Shown in pieces: positions 8,522-16,636 of a stretch of 64,000 nt of DNA. Where the stretch lies: NCBI GenBank assembly GCA_019359745.1, contig JAHHGT010000004.1:62001-126000 (forward strand), read 5' to 3'. The stretch's first letter is position 1. Each line of letters opens with the position of its first letter. The notes under the pieces were generated by a model. The model did no database searches. It had not been told where the DNA came from and worked only from the letters and a program-made list of their open reading frames with translations. The DNA is from Aphanothece saxicola GSE-SYN-MK-01-06B (GTDB lineage Bacteria; Cyanobacteriota; Cyanobacteriia; PCC-6307; Cyanobiaceae). Both the position numbers and the translations under genes were made by a program.

Positions 8522-9264
8522 TGCTCAATGGCGGCGAGCACAACAGAATCACCCTCATCGTCTTACTGATCTCTCTTGGCGCCTGGCTGCTACCCCCAGT
8601 AGGCGGGACCACCTTCCCCGCTCAGCTGGCGAACTGGAGCCTGATGGTGCTGGCGATGATGACACCTAACCTGATCGCTCCGGTGTGCCACATCTGCGCC
8701 CGAAGCTTCAGGCATCTCCGCGCGCATCTGGTGGCTCTTTTCTGCCTCGGCTATAGCGTGGTCTGGATCGCCACCGGCTCATTGTTGTTGTCAGCTGCTG
8801 ACGTCATGGCCTGTCACCAAGCCCCTGCAGGCCCTGCAATACCCCAAGCCAGTCTCGCTGCTGGCCTTGTGCTCGTCCTCCTTTGGCAGTGTTCCCCACT
8901 CAAGCAGCTGTGCCTCAACCGGGCCCACAGCGCCCCAAACCTAGAAGCTTTCGGGGTCGCCGCTTACACCTCCGCGATCCGGATGGGGCTGACCCGTGGT
9001 CTTTGGTGCACACTGACCTGCTGGCCCCTGATGGCCTTGCCACTTCTCTCTCCCCATGGCCATCACGTCCTGATGGCGGTGATTACACTCGTAGTGATAG
9101 GTGAACGCCTCGATCCGCCTGAGCCATTGAAGTGGAAACTGCGGATACCCACATCGTTGATGAAGTGGATCTTGGGTCAGACCAGAACCTGGCTGCAACA
9201 ACCTATAGAAGGTCAACTTCTCCCACCTACAGTGCACCACATTGGCACCTATCGGATCTTCTAG
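8518..9264 (+). CDS. DUF2182 predicted metal-binding integral membrane protein
   Basis: A 248-residue membrane protein with five or six hydrophobic spans. It matches the DUF2182 pattern: a segment W-S-L-M-V-L-A-M-M-T-P, then G-Y-S-V-V-W-I-A-T-G, then Q-C-S-P-L-K-Q-L-C-L, and finally G-L-W-C-T-L-T-C-W-P-L-M. These segments supply conserved Met, Cys and His that could bind metal inside the membrane. The biochemical function of the family is not established. The four-base overlap with the tyrosinase stop suggests it supplies copper to, or assembles, that enzyme; this is inference. The last 40 residues look less conserved. Confidence 0.8.
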   Translation: MMLNGGEHNRITLIVLLISLGAWLLPPVGGTTFPAQLANWSLMVLAMMTPNLIAPVCHICARSFRHLRAHLVALFCLGYSVVWIATGSLLLSAADVMACHQAPAGPAIPQASLAAGLVLVLLWQCSPLKQLCLNRAHSAPNLEAFGVAAYTSAIRMGLTRGLWCTLTCWPLMALPLLSPHGHHVLMAVITLVVIGERLDPPEPLKWKLRIPTSLMKWILGQTRTWLQQPIEGQLLPPTVHHIGTYRIF

Positions 9265-9269
9265 GTAAT

Positions 9270-9293
9270 TTCCGCCAAGCGCACTTTGCGGAA
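9270..9293. terminator. Weak hairpin after the DUF2182 gene
   Basis: The arms TTCCGC and GCGGAA flank a 12-base loop six bases after the DUF2182 stop, followed by TTTC. The stem is short and the T tract poor, so termination is only possible. From here to 9616 there is no recognisable gene on either strand. Confidence 0.3.
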
Positions 9294-9616
9294 TTTCAAC
9301 GCCTGTATCATGAAAATGGTGAAAAGGTAAATAACCTAATCACAGTCTCAGTTTCACATTGATTTCCTTTGGCATCCAGATGTAAGTAGAAATAATTCTA
9401 GTCATAGGCCAATGCTAGTGGTCGCTACAAATTAAATGAGACTCATTTATCAAGCCCATAGAGTGAACAGGCCACCAAAAACTTTGAGCTACGACTGCTT
9501 AATCGCCTTGCCTGCCAATCAGGGGCAGGGTTCTGCGGCACAGAGGCGTTGCGTTGCTTGACGCGTGCGACTGGCCGGAGCATGGGAGGACGGAGTAAAT
9601 TGCTTTGGATCCTGAA

Positions 9617-9823
9617 GTGCAACAGCTACCGGAGAAGCATTCAATACAATCGATTAGGTTCGTTCATTGGTAGGAGGAAGATTCCTGGCTCGGCTACCTT
9701 GAGGAATATCCTGATTACTGGACGCAGGTCGACACTTTGGCTTGTCTAGTTGAGCTTCTGAAGGATCTCTACCTTGACCTCTCAAGCTGCCAAATTCCGG
9801 CTGCGCGCAAGGACGGTAAATGA
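9617..9823 (+). pseudogene. Degenerate HicB-family antitoxin with in-frame amber codon
   Basis: The frame containing 9674 reads W-L-G-Y-L-E-E-Y-P-D-Y-W-T-Q, then L-L-K-D-L-Y-x-D-L-S-S, then I-P-A-A-R-K-D. This is the compact cyanobacterial HicB-like antitoxin pattern with the G-Y-L-x-x-x-P-D-Y-x-T-Q core. TAG at 9671-9673 stands where the family usually has Gln in a Y/H-W-Q-E/D segment, consistent with CAG to TAG. The frame closes at TGA 9821-9823, nine bases before the hicA remnant. The start is uncertain (a GTG at 9617 is in frame). Not seen as a normal ORF because of the stop. Confidence 0.6.
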
Positions 9824-9831
9824 GACATTCC

Positions 9832-10008
9832 ATGAAGCGGGCTGATCTGATTAGCTCGATCGAGCAGGTTGGATGAGTCCTCGTAGTCCTGGAGGAAAAC
9901 AAGATTGGCATTGAAAGCCTGCCACAGGTGCCTCGCAGGCAGTACCCAGGCATCATGAGATCAATGAATAGCCCATACATCGCATTATCCGTCTTCTGCT
10001 GGATAGTG
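9832..10008 (+). pseudogene. Degenerate HicA-family mRNA interferase toxin
   Basis: An ATG at 9832 begins M-K-R-A-D-L-I-S-S-I-E-Q-V-G, matching the HicA start. A frameshift follows near 9877. The frame of 9903 then reads G-G-K-Q-D-W-H, a stop (TGA), A-S-Q-A-V-P-R-H-H-E-I-N-E, another stop (TAG 9969-9971) and I-I-R-L-L. This preserves the HicA core, in which the His of the G-G-K-H-D/S-W type segment is normally catalytic (here Gln) and P-R-H-x-E-I is conserved. One frameshift, two stops and loss of the His position make it non-functional. Together with the preceding remnant it is a dead hicB-hicA module. Confidence 0.6.
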
Positions 10009-10265
10009 ATATGGGTCCTTCCAGTGGGGTTGAGTATTTAGTGATCGCTGATCGGCTGAATCAATGTAGATTCGCATTCAGTGTCCCAAGTAGGTATCCT
10101 AATGCTGTGTCTTCCTTCCACCGTTCGGAAACCATCGCAGGTCCCTTCTTTGAACGACCAAAAGGAGAGCTACCATTGGCATTCTCAATTGTCAAATTGC
10201 ATTCGCACTTAACAATCTTGTCTATTCATGAGCGATGCTCTGCTTGTACGGCATTATGAGCCGAA
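10009..10265. other. Short region without recognisable gene
   Basis: An 82-codon plus-strand frame at 10011-10259 has no family resemblance and no ribosome binding site. I see nothing else supported here. Base composition becomes clearly AT-rich from this point to about 13,200. Confidence 0.3.
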
Positions 10266-11003
10266 TCATGGATGGTAAACAACAACAGCTTCGCATGCCT
10301 CCATAAGATCCTTGAGGTCTTGAGGCGCTTGCGAGATAGAGCCTCTCACCTGGAGTAAAGCTTGAATCCTATCAGCAATTTCCGTAACTCTAGCGACAAA
10401 CTGCATAGTAGCGTGTGAGTATCCCAAGCTCGAGATTACTAGAATCGACCTATGAAGTCTGAGTGCATATCCGTGAATCAGCATTCTATCAATCTCTGCA
10501 GTGTTGCTTAAAGAGGCTAAAAGATATGAGTTGCTAACTATATCTATGAGGTGGGTGTAGGGAAGTTCTTGGTCAACATCTCCTGCCGGTAAAGTAGCAA
10601 ATGTATTCAAAACATTGATTTGGGGACTATCAAATCCAAGAGGAGCGATTAAGGAGATCACAAAGTCAATGACTTCCAAGAAGGACGCAATGGCATCAGC
10701 GGTATCGGAGGCACTCTTTAGTCTATTTCTAGCATCTTTGAGCTCTGCAGTCCTTGCGATAATTCTCTCATTTGCTTCATTCACGTCACTAGAAGGAGCG
10801 AGATTCGCAAACTCTGAATACTTGAGTAAATATTTGTTGACTGCATCATCGTATCGCCGACTTGCTTGATCCTTTTGCTGAGAAGTCCATTTGGTAGCAT
10901 TAGGTGAATCTCTGGGTAGTAGAGTGCCGACTTCGATCCATGTACATTGTTCCATTTCCAAAATCCCTTGGTACAGGGATTGTAGTTCAAGAGCTGATGA
11001 CAT
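10266..11003 (-). CDS. Hypothetical helical protein paired with a lipoprotein gene
   Basis: A 245-residue soluble, mostly helical protein that I do not recognise. Residues 40-125 are rich in Ala, Glu, Lys and Arg and likely coiled (the A-N-E-R-I-I-A-R-T-A-E-L-K-D-A-R-N-R-L-K region). The C-terminal half contains further amphipathic helices (M-Q-F-V-A-R-V-T-E-I-A-D-R-I-Q-A-L-L). It lies 71 bases downstream of the lipoprotein gene on the same strand, with similar low GC unlike the flanking core genome, so the two were probably acquired together. No catalytic motif is visible. The frame is intact, unlike most of its neighbours. Confidence 0.55.
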   Translation of the reverse strand: MSSALELQSLYQGILEMEQCTWIEVGTLLPRDSPNATKWTSQQKDQASRRYDDAVNKYLLKYSEFANLAPSSDVNEANERIIARTAELKDARNRLKSASDTADAIASFLEVIDFVISLIAPLGFDSPQINVLNTFATLPAGDVDQELPYTHLIDIVSNSYLLASLSNTAEIDRMLIHGYALRLHRSILVISSLGYSHATMQFVARVTEIADRIQALLQVRGSISQAPQDLKDLMEACEAVVVYHP

Positions 11004-11074
11004 GAGTTTCTTCGCAAGTTAAGCAGACTTTGTGAGTAGCGATTAATGAGACGAGTCTATCTAGTGCAAATGAG

Positions 11075-12058
11075 TCATTGACGCAAAAGCACAACTGCAT
11101 CTCTAACAGCTAATAAATCGGCCTCATAAATACTCAGCAGCTGCCGTAGCTCGGCAATGTTTCCGGGCTGCGCGCCTTGAGCAAGACGATTCAATTCTGA
11201 ATTAACCTTGATCAAGTTTTCGATAGACCTTGATGGACTAGAAGATGCTAGAAGGCGCCTAGTTTTTGTAATTGTGCTGAGCTGCTTGAGAATTTCCTGT
11301 CTCTGGGACAGAGGCAGGGTTAATCTGCCGCGATCATTGTAAAATTCTCTAAGGTTCTTTGCCGTAGACGAAAACTGAGTGTCATATACATTTTCGGCTA
11401 ACTGAAGATCTGTCTTTAAGAATCCCAGAAGCTTGTCAACCTCTGGAGAGGTTGTGATAATCACATCCCTAATTGTATTCCACTGAAGGTTTTCTAAGTA
11501 TAGCTTTCCAAGCACGCCAGCAATATTGGCAAGAGGCCCGACATATTTTGTGGACGAAGGACTGGTTGCGAACTTACCTTCAACACTGGTAAATGCCGCG
11601 CTAAGACGGCTAACATTATCTTGAAACTTCTGGGGTGATTTGCTTGCAGATATCTTTGCTAATGCATCAGCATAATCCGAAAGTGTTCCTAGCAGTTCAA
11701 GTTTAATCCCTAGAGCTTCTGATGATAGATATGGTGAATCAAACGAAGACTTAAACGACGCCAATGAAGCACATTGACTTGGATACTCTTTTTCAATCTT
11801 GCAATTGCGATCTAAGCTAACCAGTAATTCCTCTCGGTTCAAGGCTGTGTCATTAATTCTTTGATAGTATTCTGAATAGACAACTTTGCTTGCCATTACG
11901 CCATCACTAAATCGTTTTACTTCTTCAACGATTTCAGTCTTGTTGGTTACAAGACAGCCCGTCAGAAGTCCAGGTGATAAGATTGCAATGCCTAATGATG
12001 TATATAGTCTAAAAGCAGTAGTCCTTGCCTTGCTACTTGTTGAGTTATTCTGGCTCAT
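11075..12058 (-). CDS. Hypothetical lipoprotein (327 residues)
   Basis: The N-terminus has a basic/polar start, a hydrophobic span at about residues 18-31 and a lipobox L-L-T-G-C ending at Cys35. The protein should therefore be lipid-anchored in the inner or outer membrane, facing the periplasm. The mature part is helical and repetitive, with long Leu/Ala/Lys-rich segments and no enzyme motif. Low GC and codon use differ from the core genome, which suggests transfer. On the minus strand a TATATA-like box about 20 bases upstream of the ATG could serve as a -10 element. The downstream gene at 10266-11003 is probably co-transcribed. The family is not recognised. Confidence 0.65.
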   Translation of the reverse strand: MSQNNSTSSKARTTAFRLYTSLGIAILSPGLLTGCLVTNKTEIVEEVKRFSDGVMASKVVYSEYYQRINDTALNREELLVSLDRNCKIEKEYPSQCASLASFKSSFDSPYLSSEALGIKLELLGTLSDYADALAKISASKSPQKFQDNVSRLSAAFTSVEGKFATSPSSTKYVGPLANIAGVLGKLYLENLQWNTIRDVIITTSPEVDKLLGFLKTDLQLAENVYDTQFSSTAKNLREFYNDRGRLTLPLSQRQEILKQLSTITKTRRLLASSSPSRSIENLIKVNSELNRLAQGAQPGNIAELRQLLSIYEADLLAVRDAVVLLRQ

Positions 12059-12426
12059 GTTTAGTTCTGCTTAACTGCTATATAAGCTAGGCGAGGCTTA
12101 GAAAGTTAAGTCCACGTAGTTCATGAAACGTAATTCAACCTTGGCCAAGTCTGCATGCGCTAAATAGCCTTTCTTAGAACAATGCCATTCACTAGGGCTA
12201 CCCCCTCAAGCATTTTGCTGCTCGCCGTAGCATTCAGCGGCTAGGTGAAGGCAAGCGTTCGGCGGTCACTGGGCGTAACCTGAAGCGCTGAGCTTGCCAG
12301 TGAATCGCTTTATATCTTTCGATAAGAATGCGTCATCTGATACAGCTCCGAAAAAGTTACAGAATGTGTGTTTTCACAAAATCAAGCCTGAAGTAAATTG
12401 TATTCTAATTGCAGTGAACTTGATTA
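12059..12426. other. Divergent intergenic region
   Basis: It separates the minus-strand lipoprotein gene from the plus-strand 125-codon gene, so it should carry promoters in both directions. I see no RNA gene or repeat. The 62-codon frame at 12294-12482 overlaps the next gene in another frame and has no support. Confidence 0.3.
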
Positions 12427-12804
12427 ATGATGGCAGAAGTTCAAGGTGGTTCGAGCGACATTCTCTCCGCATTTCTTTCTGAGAATCGCACAGCCGATTC
12501 ATCTCGGCTAATTCCATTCACTGATTCACGCGTCGTCCCTGGAGTTGTCACCGGGACATACATTCTTATTGTCACAGGAGAAAAGCCTTTTCTCAATATG
12601 GAGGTAAGCCTGATTCCCCGCATCTATGTTGTTCAGCCAGAGTATTGGGAAATTGAAGTCGTCGGGGTACTTAGCGGTATCGGGCTCCCAGCGACTGAGC
12701 CTTACTCTGTCTTTATATCACTCGAAGCAATCAGAGGCACACGAGGAATTACAGTGGTAGGAAATAGTCAAGAGATTTCTTTTGATGTTCCGCCTTCCCA
12801 ATAA
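12427..12804 (+). CDS. Small beta-rich hypothetical protein
   Basis: A 125-residue frame starting with ATGATG (either ATG may be used). Residues 38-120 alternate hydrophobic and polar residues in a beta-sandwich-like pattern (G-T-Y-I-L-I-V-T-G, S-L-I-P-R-I-Y-V-V, E-Y-W-E-I-E-V-V-G-V-L-S-G-I-G). There is no signal peptide and no catalytic motif. No clear ribosome binding site precedes it. Composition is AT-rich like the adjoining lipoprotein pair. The regular strand pattern argues that this is or was a real gene, but I cannot assign a family. Confidence 0.45.
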   Translation: MMAEVQGGSSDILSAFLSENRTADSSRLIPFTDSRVVPGVVTGTYILIVTGEKPFLNMEVSLIPRIYVVQPEYWEIEVVGVLSGIGLPATEPYSVFISLEAIRGTRGITVVGNSQEISFDVPPSQ

Positions 12805-12824
12805 TCTATCAGATGTGATAACCA

Positions 12825-13206
12825 TTGTGCCTAGTCTGCGCTTTTGTACTGGGCCTTTTGTCATTATCTAGAAAACTTTTTTTTCCGGTCATGACGCAAG
12901 CGCTATTTGCCATATCAGATGGCGCAAGTGAGATCCACCTAATGATTCTTCTGGCTGATGACGCTACAATTACTCATGCTCGCCGCATTCTTGCTGGTCA
13001 GGAATTTAGGCGAGTTCATATATCAGGGCCAATTGTCCGGTCAATTGCTTCTTGCAACCCAAACTGGTCATTCCATATTGATCCAGCCTAAATCTTTTGA
13101 GAATTCGGTAGAGCTATGTGATGCATCAATTGAGTTTGTCGAATCAAGCTTAGATCAACTGGGAGAATCAGCGCTCCCAAGCTTCTTTTGGTGTGCCTGG
13201 AGATAA
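12825..13206 (+). pseudogene. Frameshifted BP74-N/DUF7482-like secreted protein
   Basis: The first frame reads A-L-F-A-I-S-D-G-A-S-E, A-R-R-I-L-A-G and N-P-N-W-S-F-H-I-D-P, then stops at 13089-13091. The frame beginning near 13084 continues E-N-S-V-E-L-C-D-A-S-I-E-F-V-E and closes with F-F-W-C-A-W-R. Together they follow the conserved order W-S-F-H-L-D-P, then E-V-C-D-A-S-I-x-Y-V-E, then W-C-P-W of a small family related to the N-terminal domain of BP74. One frameshift near 13085-13092 breaks it. A hydrophobic leader (residues 1-18 of the upstream frame) suggests secretion. The family name is from memory; function is unknown. Confidence 0.5.
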
Positions 13207-13475
13207 ACGATCAAGGCAGAATTTTAATTGTAACGGTGGATCTTGATCTTCGCGAAAACCTCGGTTCACGACGGTTCACCAAATTGGGCCTCCCGATTAA
13301 GGCTAAATCGACTGGGCTGCAGTTGATCTGAGCAGTCTTTGGATGTAGAGTGTGCTAGTTTTGGGCTGATTACACTGAAAAGCCGTCCAAGGTATTCCAC
13401 ATGTTGGTTTTTCCCCGATTTCGTGGATACCGATCAGGGCTTCACAAGGGTGAGTGTAGGTGCAGCGATGAACGG
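13207..13475. other. Region without recognisable gene
   Basis: Between the frameshifted BP74-like gene and the IS remnant I find no frame, repeat or RNA structure that I can support. It may include the rest of the insertion sequence, but I could not identify its terminal inverted repeats. Confidence 0.25.
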
Positions 13476-13960
13476 CTACTCGTGGCCGATCAGACTGAGA
13501 TGAGCGATTGTTGAAAGGCAGCGCTCGCGGTTGTAGTAACTCTCGATTCGTAAGGCCTATTCATGCTGCAGCTGCTGGGGTGAGATCGGTACCTCTCGAT
13601 TGTCATCGAGGCCCAGCTACTGCTTCGCAGCCCTACTGGCGAGGCAAAGTGAGCAACAGGCAGCCGGAAAAACCCTTCTCATCCCCTGAGCCCCCAGTTC
13701 CTCATACGGGGCCACTTGAGGTCAGCGCGCTTCTCGCTGGTGTGGAGCTACTTGTCGCGCGGACTGGCCTGGCCGTGATCAACACTGAACTGTCGTACGC
13801 AGCGGGCCAAGCTGCTGGAGGGAGCCCCAACTGTGCTGCCACGGTGTTGAAGTAGCAGCCCTCCTGCAAACAGTGCAATACGGCCGTATCCTTCTGCTGC
13901 GCAGTAAAACGGCGTCTGGTTCTTGTTGAATTGATTATACTTGGATAGCCTGATGATCAT
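13476..13960 (-). mobile_element. IS3-family insertion sequence remnant (orfA and 3' tip of orfB)
   Basis: Read on the minus strand from about 13950, one frame gives R-R-R-F-T-A-Q-Q-K-D, then V-A-A-Q-L-G-L-P. A frameshift leads to S-S-S-L-A-R-C-V-R-Q-F and G-Q-A-S-P-R-D-K, then TAG, then T-S-E-K-R-A-D-L-K and F-F-R-L-P-V-A-H-F-A with another stop. This is the order of an IS3-type OrfA: helix-turn-helix, then leucine-zipper region. Near 13480-13560 the same strand reads I-E-S-Y-Y-N-R-E-R-C-L-S-T-I-A-H-L-S-L-I-G-H-E (split by me into the Y-Y-N-R-E-R core and the E-stop end), matching the C-terminus of OrfB. Most of orfB, including the DDE core, is missing. The element is dead. Confidence 0.6.
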
Positions 13961-14176
13961 GGTATGACGAAAATCGTCTTGTTCTCGAAACTGGCGGCAC
14001 CCCAAACCTTCAGAAAAGTAGATTAAAATCTAGCTGCTTGAGAGGCAAGGTCTTCATGAGTCTGACCTAATGCTCGCAGAAGCCACGCATGCTTGTTGTA
14101 AACCAATATGTGCTTTCCGGCCTAAATTGGCTAGCCAGAGCAGAATAGGAGTTATTTGCAAGTGCGAGGAAGTGTG

Positions 14177-15373
14177 ATGCTCCTTGTCCAGCCCAAATAC
14201 TTCGAAATACTCACTAACATTACTGATCCATCTAAGCCTGAGGGCCTTCGTGAGCTAGGCGAGATTCTGCAGCTCACCCTGCAGCTTGAGCATGCCACTA
14301 TCCCTCCATACCTTAGTGCCGCATACAGTCTGACTGGAAGTAACAATAGGCCGATTAGCGAGCTCATACTTCGAATCGCCAAGGAGGAGATGCTTCATAT
14401 GACTGTGATCGCGAACATCATGAATGCAATCGGTGTGTCACCCAAACTCAATGATCCAGAATTCATACCGGCTTATCCAGCACCTTTGCCATTGTTGGAC
14501 TCGGACGGCTGGCAGGTTGGGCTGAAGTCGTTCTCAAAAGATATCGATGCGAGCAAGGCCCTCATCAAGGACACCTTCATGCGCATTGAGGCGCCAGAAG
14601 ATCCGCTGATGTTCCCGGATCTCGACGATGGGGTGTTCCTAGCCTCTGCGGTATCTCTTGGAGAGGCACCCAGAACTATTGGAGCGCTGTATGAGTCCAT
14701 CATTTCTGTGCTCGAGTCTGGAGCCATTCCTAATTTGTTTGGCAACACCGAAAACAGCCTGTACAAGCAGGTAACCACCGAGGGTCTGCTTCTCTTCCGG
14801 TTCAGGCCAGTGCAGCTCAAGAAGGAGGGGCTCCCTGAAATGTATCCCCTGCCTGATGGAATCACGTTCAAGATTACAGATCGGGACTCCGCGGTTCGCC
14901 ATTTACGGTGGGTCATGGAGCAGGGGGAGGGAACGGATACGCAGCCTAAGGATGCGGCCGGTCTTCCTGCCCATTACTATCGGTTCGAGTCCATTATCTA
15001 TGAGGAATACCTGATCGAGAATCCAGATGTAGCTCCTGACGATCCCTACGACGGTGGCTATGCTTTTGACGGTGCACCCTTAGTTCTTGATCTCAACGGT
15101 GTGCATGAGTTCGATCCCAACCCGGTCATTGATAACTATCCTGAAGGTGATTTACGCGAAGCAATGGAGAAGTTCCAGGCCGGCTACCGCGACATGCTTG
15201 CGAAGCTCGATTCGGCCTTCAATCCTGTTGACGATAGCCCAGAGGCATTGGAAATGCAGCGTTCGAGCTATTATGGGTCTATCTCGGCAATGCGCGGGAT
15301 GTCTAGGGATGCCAGTCTGGTGATTCGCTCTGCTGGAGCAGTACCAGGAGCGCTCGGAGGTTTAGTATATTGA
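14177..15373 (+). CDS. Ferritin-like protein of the VioB C-terminal domain type
   Basis: A 398-residue protein. I chose the ATG at 14177 because GAGGAA lies six bases upstream; a TTG at 14156 is in frame. The N-terminal half has the ferritin-like metal-ligand pattern L-Q-L-E-H-A-T-I-P-P-Y-L (Glu38, His39) and E-E-M-L-H-M (Glu71, His74), then N-A-I-G and the Pro-rich L-P segment. This is the domain found at the C-terminus of VioB and RebD, enzymes of bisindole synthesis. Standalone forms are poorly characterised. It is the first gene of a four-gene operon; six bases separate it from the next TTG and 39 from the next ATG. A redox or oxygen-handling role in the cassette is inferred. Confidence 0.82.
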   Translation: MLLVQPKYFEILTNITDPSKPEGLRELGEILQLTLQLEHATIPPYLSAAYSLTGSNNRPISELILRIAKEEMLHMTVIANIMNAIGVSPKLNDPEFIPAYPAPLPLLDSDGWQVGLKSFSKDIDASKALIKDTFMRIEAPEDPLMFPDLDDGVFLASAVSLGEAPRTIGALYESIISVLESGAIPNLFGNTENSLYKQVTTEGLLLFRFRPVQLKKEGLPEMYPLPDGITFKITDRDSAVRHLRWVMEQGEGTDTQPKDAAGLPAHYYRFESIIYEEYLIENPDVAPDDPYDGGYAFDGAPLVLDLNGVHEFDPNPVIDNYPEGDLREAMEKFQAGYRDMLAKLDSAFNPVDDSPEALEMQRSSYYGSISAMRGMSRDASLVIRSAGAVPGALGGLVY

Positions 15374-15412
15374 ACTTAATTGTCCAAGCCACTCTGTAAC
15401 TGGACCAACACT

Positions 15413-16636
15413 ATGCCATTCCCAGCCGACCTCAGCAATGTAGCCACTTTCAAGATTCATCCTGCCATCGGTTGTGCCCGTCTCGCTGACAACCCAGACG
15501 ATTACGAGTTCTTCGAGTCTGAACAGGACCGTCCCAGTTTCAAGTATATGAGCGAGCAGAATGGAGTACAGGTGATGAAGCGACAGTCTGTTCAATACAA
15601 GATATTTGCGTACGACTCAAACAGGGATCTTCTGGGCGAGCTTGACGAAGCAGCGATGACACGGCTTGGGATCCAGGCGACCTGGAGAGCTAGCGTTGCC
15701 AACCGCAAGCTTCACAACTACTCGAAGAAACGTAGGGCTAACGATACGGCTTTTCCTGAGATCCCTGAGATCTCTGCGAGTGCTGAGGCCACCGGAACCC
15801 AGCTGGCAGTGCTGGAGGGACAAAACCCGTTCGATCCCAGTTTGAAGATCGTCTTGGGTACCCTGTCGGGGAGTGGTAAGTTTTCACCGCCAATCGGCGG
15901 GGTGCATCGTCGGTTCCCAGGAGCTGCTATCGCTCGATACCCTGCGGATGAGAGCGGCGAACTGGACGTTACGGATACGACGTCTGATGGGTCCATTGAG
16001 GTCACCCTGACCAACACCGACAGTATCCCCGTCATTCCAGCTTGGGTCATTGTTGCGCCTCAGGAACATTCACCAGACGTGAACCCTGGAAATCCTAATC
16101 TTTTGGGCACAACCAACTTAGACTGGACTACAGAAACGAAGATTGCTCTCAGCATCTCAGGAGACCCTCCCGATCACACTGCCTCTCGCATGGATCGACT
16201 GGTCATGTCGACCGTCAACGGCGAGTACAACCCAGGCATGGAGATGAGTTTCCAGGCACGTCGAATGGAATTCACTGATGTCAACGATGCTTTTTATCCA
16301 CGCGACGTTGGCCCTATTGGCCCCAATGAGATTCGAATTCAGCCTGCCGGAGCGGGTGGTGCCCTAGGGGCATTTCCTGGCCAACTCACCAGTGGGCTGT
16401 GTTCCACCTGGCAAGGAGATTTGGTTGCTTGCTTGGACTATTGGACAGCTCAGTTCCCCGACGAGGTCGTAAGAGAGTCTGATGGTGCAACCGTGTTCCT
16501 GGCTCGTGAGAACTACAACATCAATGCCAGGATGACTGACATCGAGGATCTGGTAGTACACGCCGATAGAATGGGCGTTGCTCGTCTCACAACAGGCAAT
16601 GTGAACTTGCTGGCAGAGACTGAACGGGACCCTTAA
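15413..16636 (+). CDS. Short LodA-like protein (tryptophylquinone amino-acid oxidase family)
   Basis: About 407 residues from the ATG at 15413 (a TTG at 15380 is in frame). The N-terminus reads F-K-I-H-P-A-I-G-C-A-R-L, then M-K-R-Q-S-V-Q-Y-K-I-F, then V-A-N-R-K-L, the order seen in LodA/GoxA oxidases. The C-terminal part has N-P-G-M-E-M-S and Y-W-T-A-Q-F-P-D-E-V-V, the latter resembling the region of the modified Trp. LodA itself is about 726 residues, so this is a compact form. At the place where I expect the crosslinking Cys (before P-G-x-E) there is Thr267 or Asn273. Remaining Cys are 21, 330 and 340, with Trp333 and Trp344 close by. The stop abuts the radical SAM start (TAAATG). Confidence 0.75.
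   Translation: MPFPADLSNVATFKIHPAIGCARLADNPDDYEFFESEQDRPSFKYMSEQNGVQVMKRQSVQYKIFAYDSNRDLLGELDEAAMTRLGIQATWRASVANRKLHNYSKKRRANDTAFPEIPEISASAEATGTQLAVLEGQNPFDPSLKIVLGTLSGSGKFSPPIGGVHRRFPGAAIARYPADESGELDVTDTTSDGSIEVTLTNTDSIPVIPAWVIVAPQEHSPDVNPGNPNLLGTTNLDWTTETKIALSISGDPPDHTASRMDRLVMSTVNGEYNPGMEMSFQARRMEFTDVNDAFYPRDVGPIGPNEIRIQPAGAGGALGAFPGQLTSGLCSTWQGDLVACLDYWTAQFPDEVVRESDGATVFLARENYNINARMTDIEDLVVHADRMGVARLTTGNVNLLAETERDP

Noticed and set aside
13508..13855. 115-codon plus-strand frame
   Set aside because: It lies antisense to the IS remnant, has no family resemblance and no ribosome binding site.
13748..14005. Minus-strand frame that looks like an ankyrin repeat (T-P-F-Y-C-A-A-E-G)
   Set aside because: The same DNA in the neighbouring frame reads as IS3 OrfA (R-R-R-F-T-A-Q-Q-K-D), continued by OrfA-like sequence downstream. 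The ankyrin look is coincidence.
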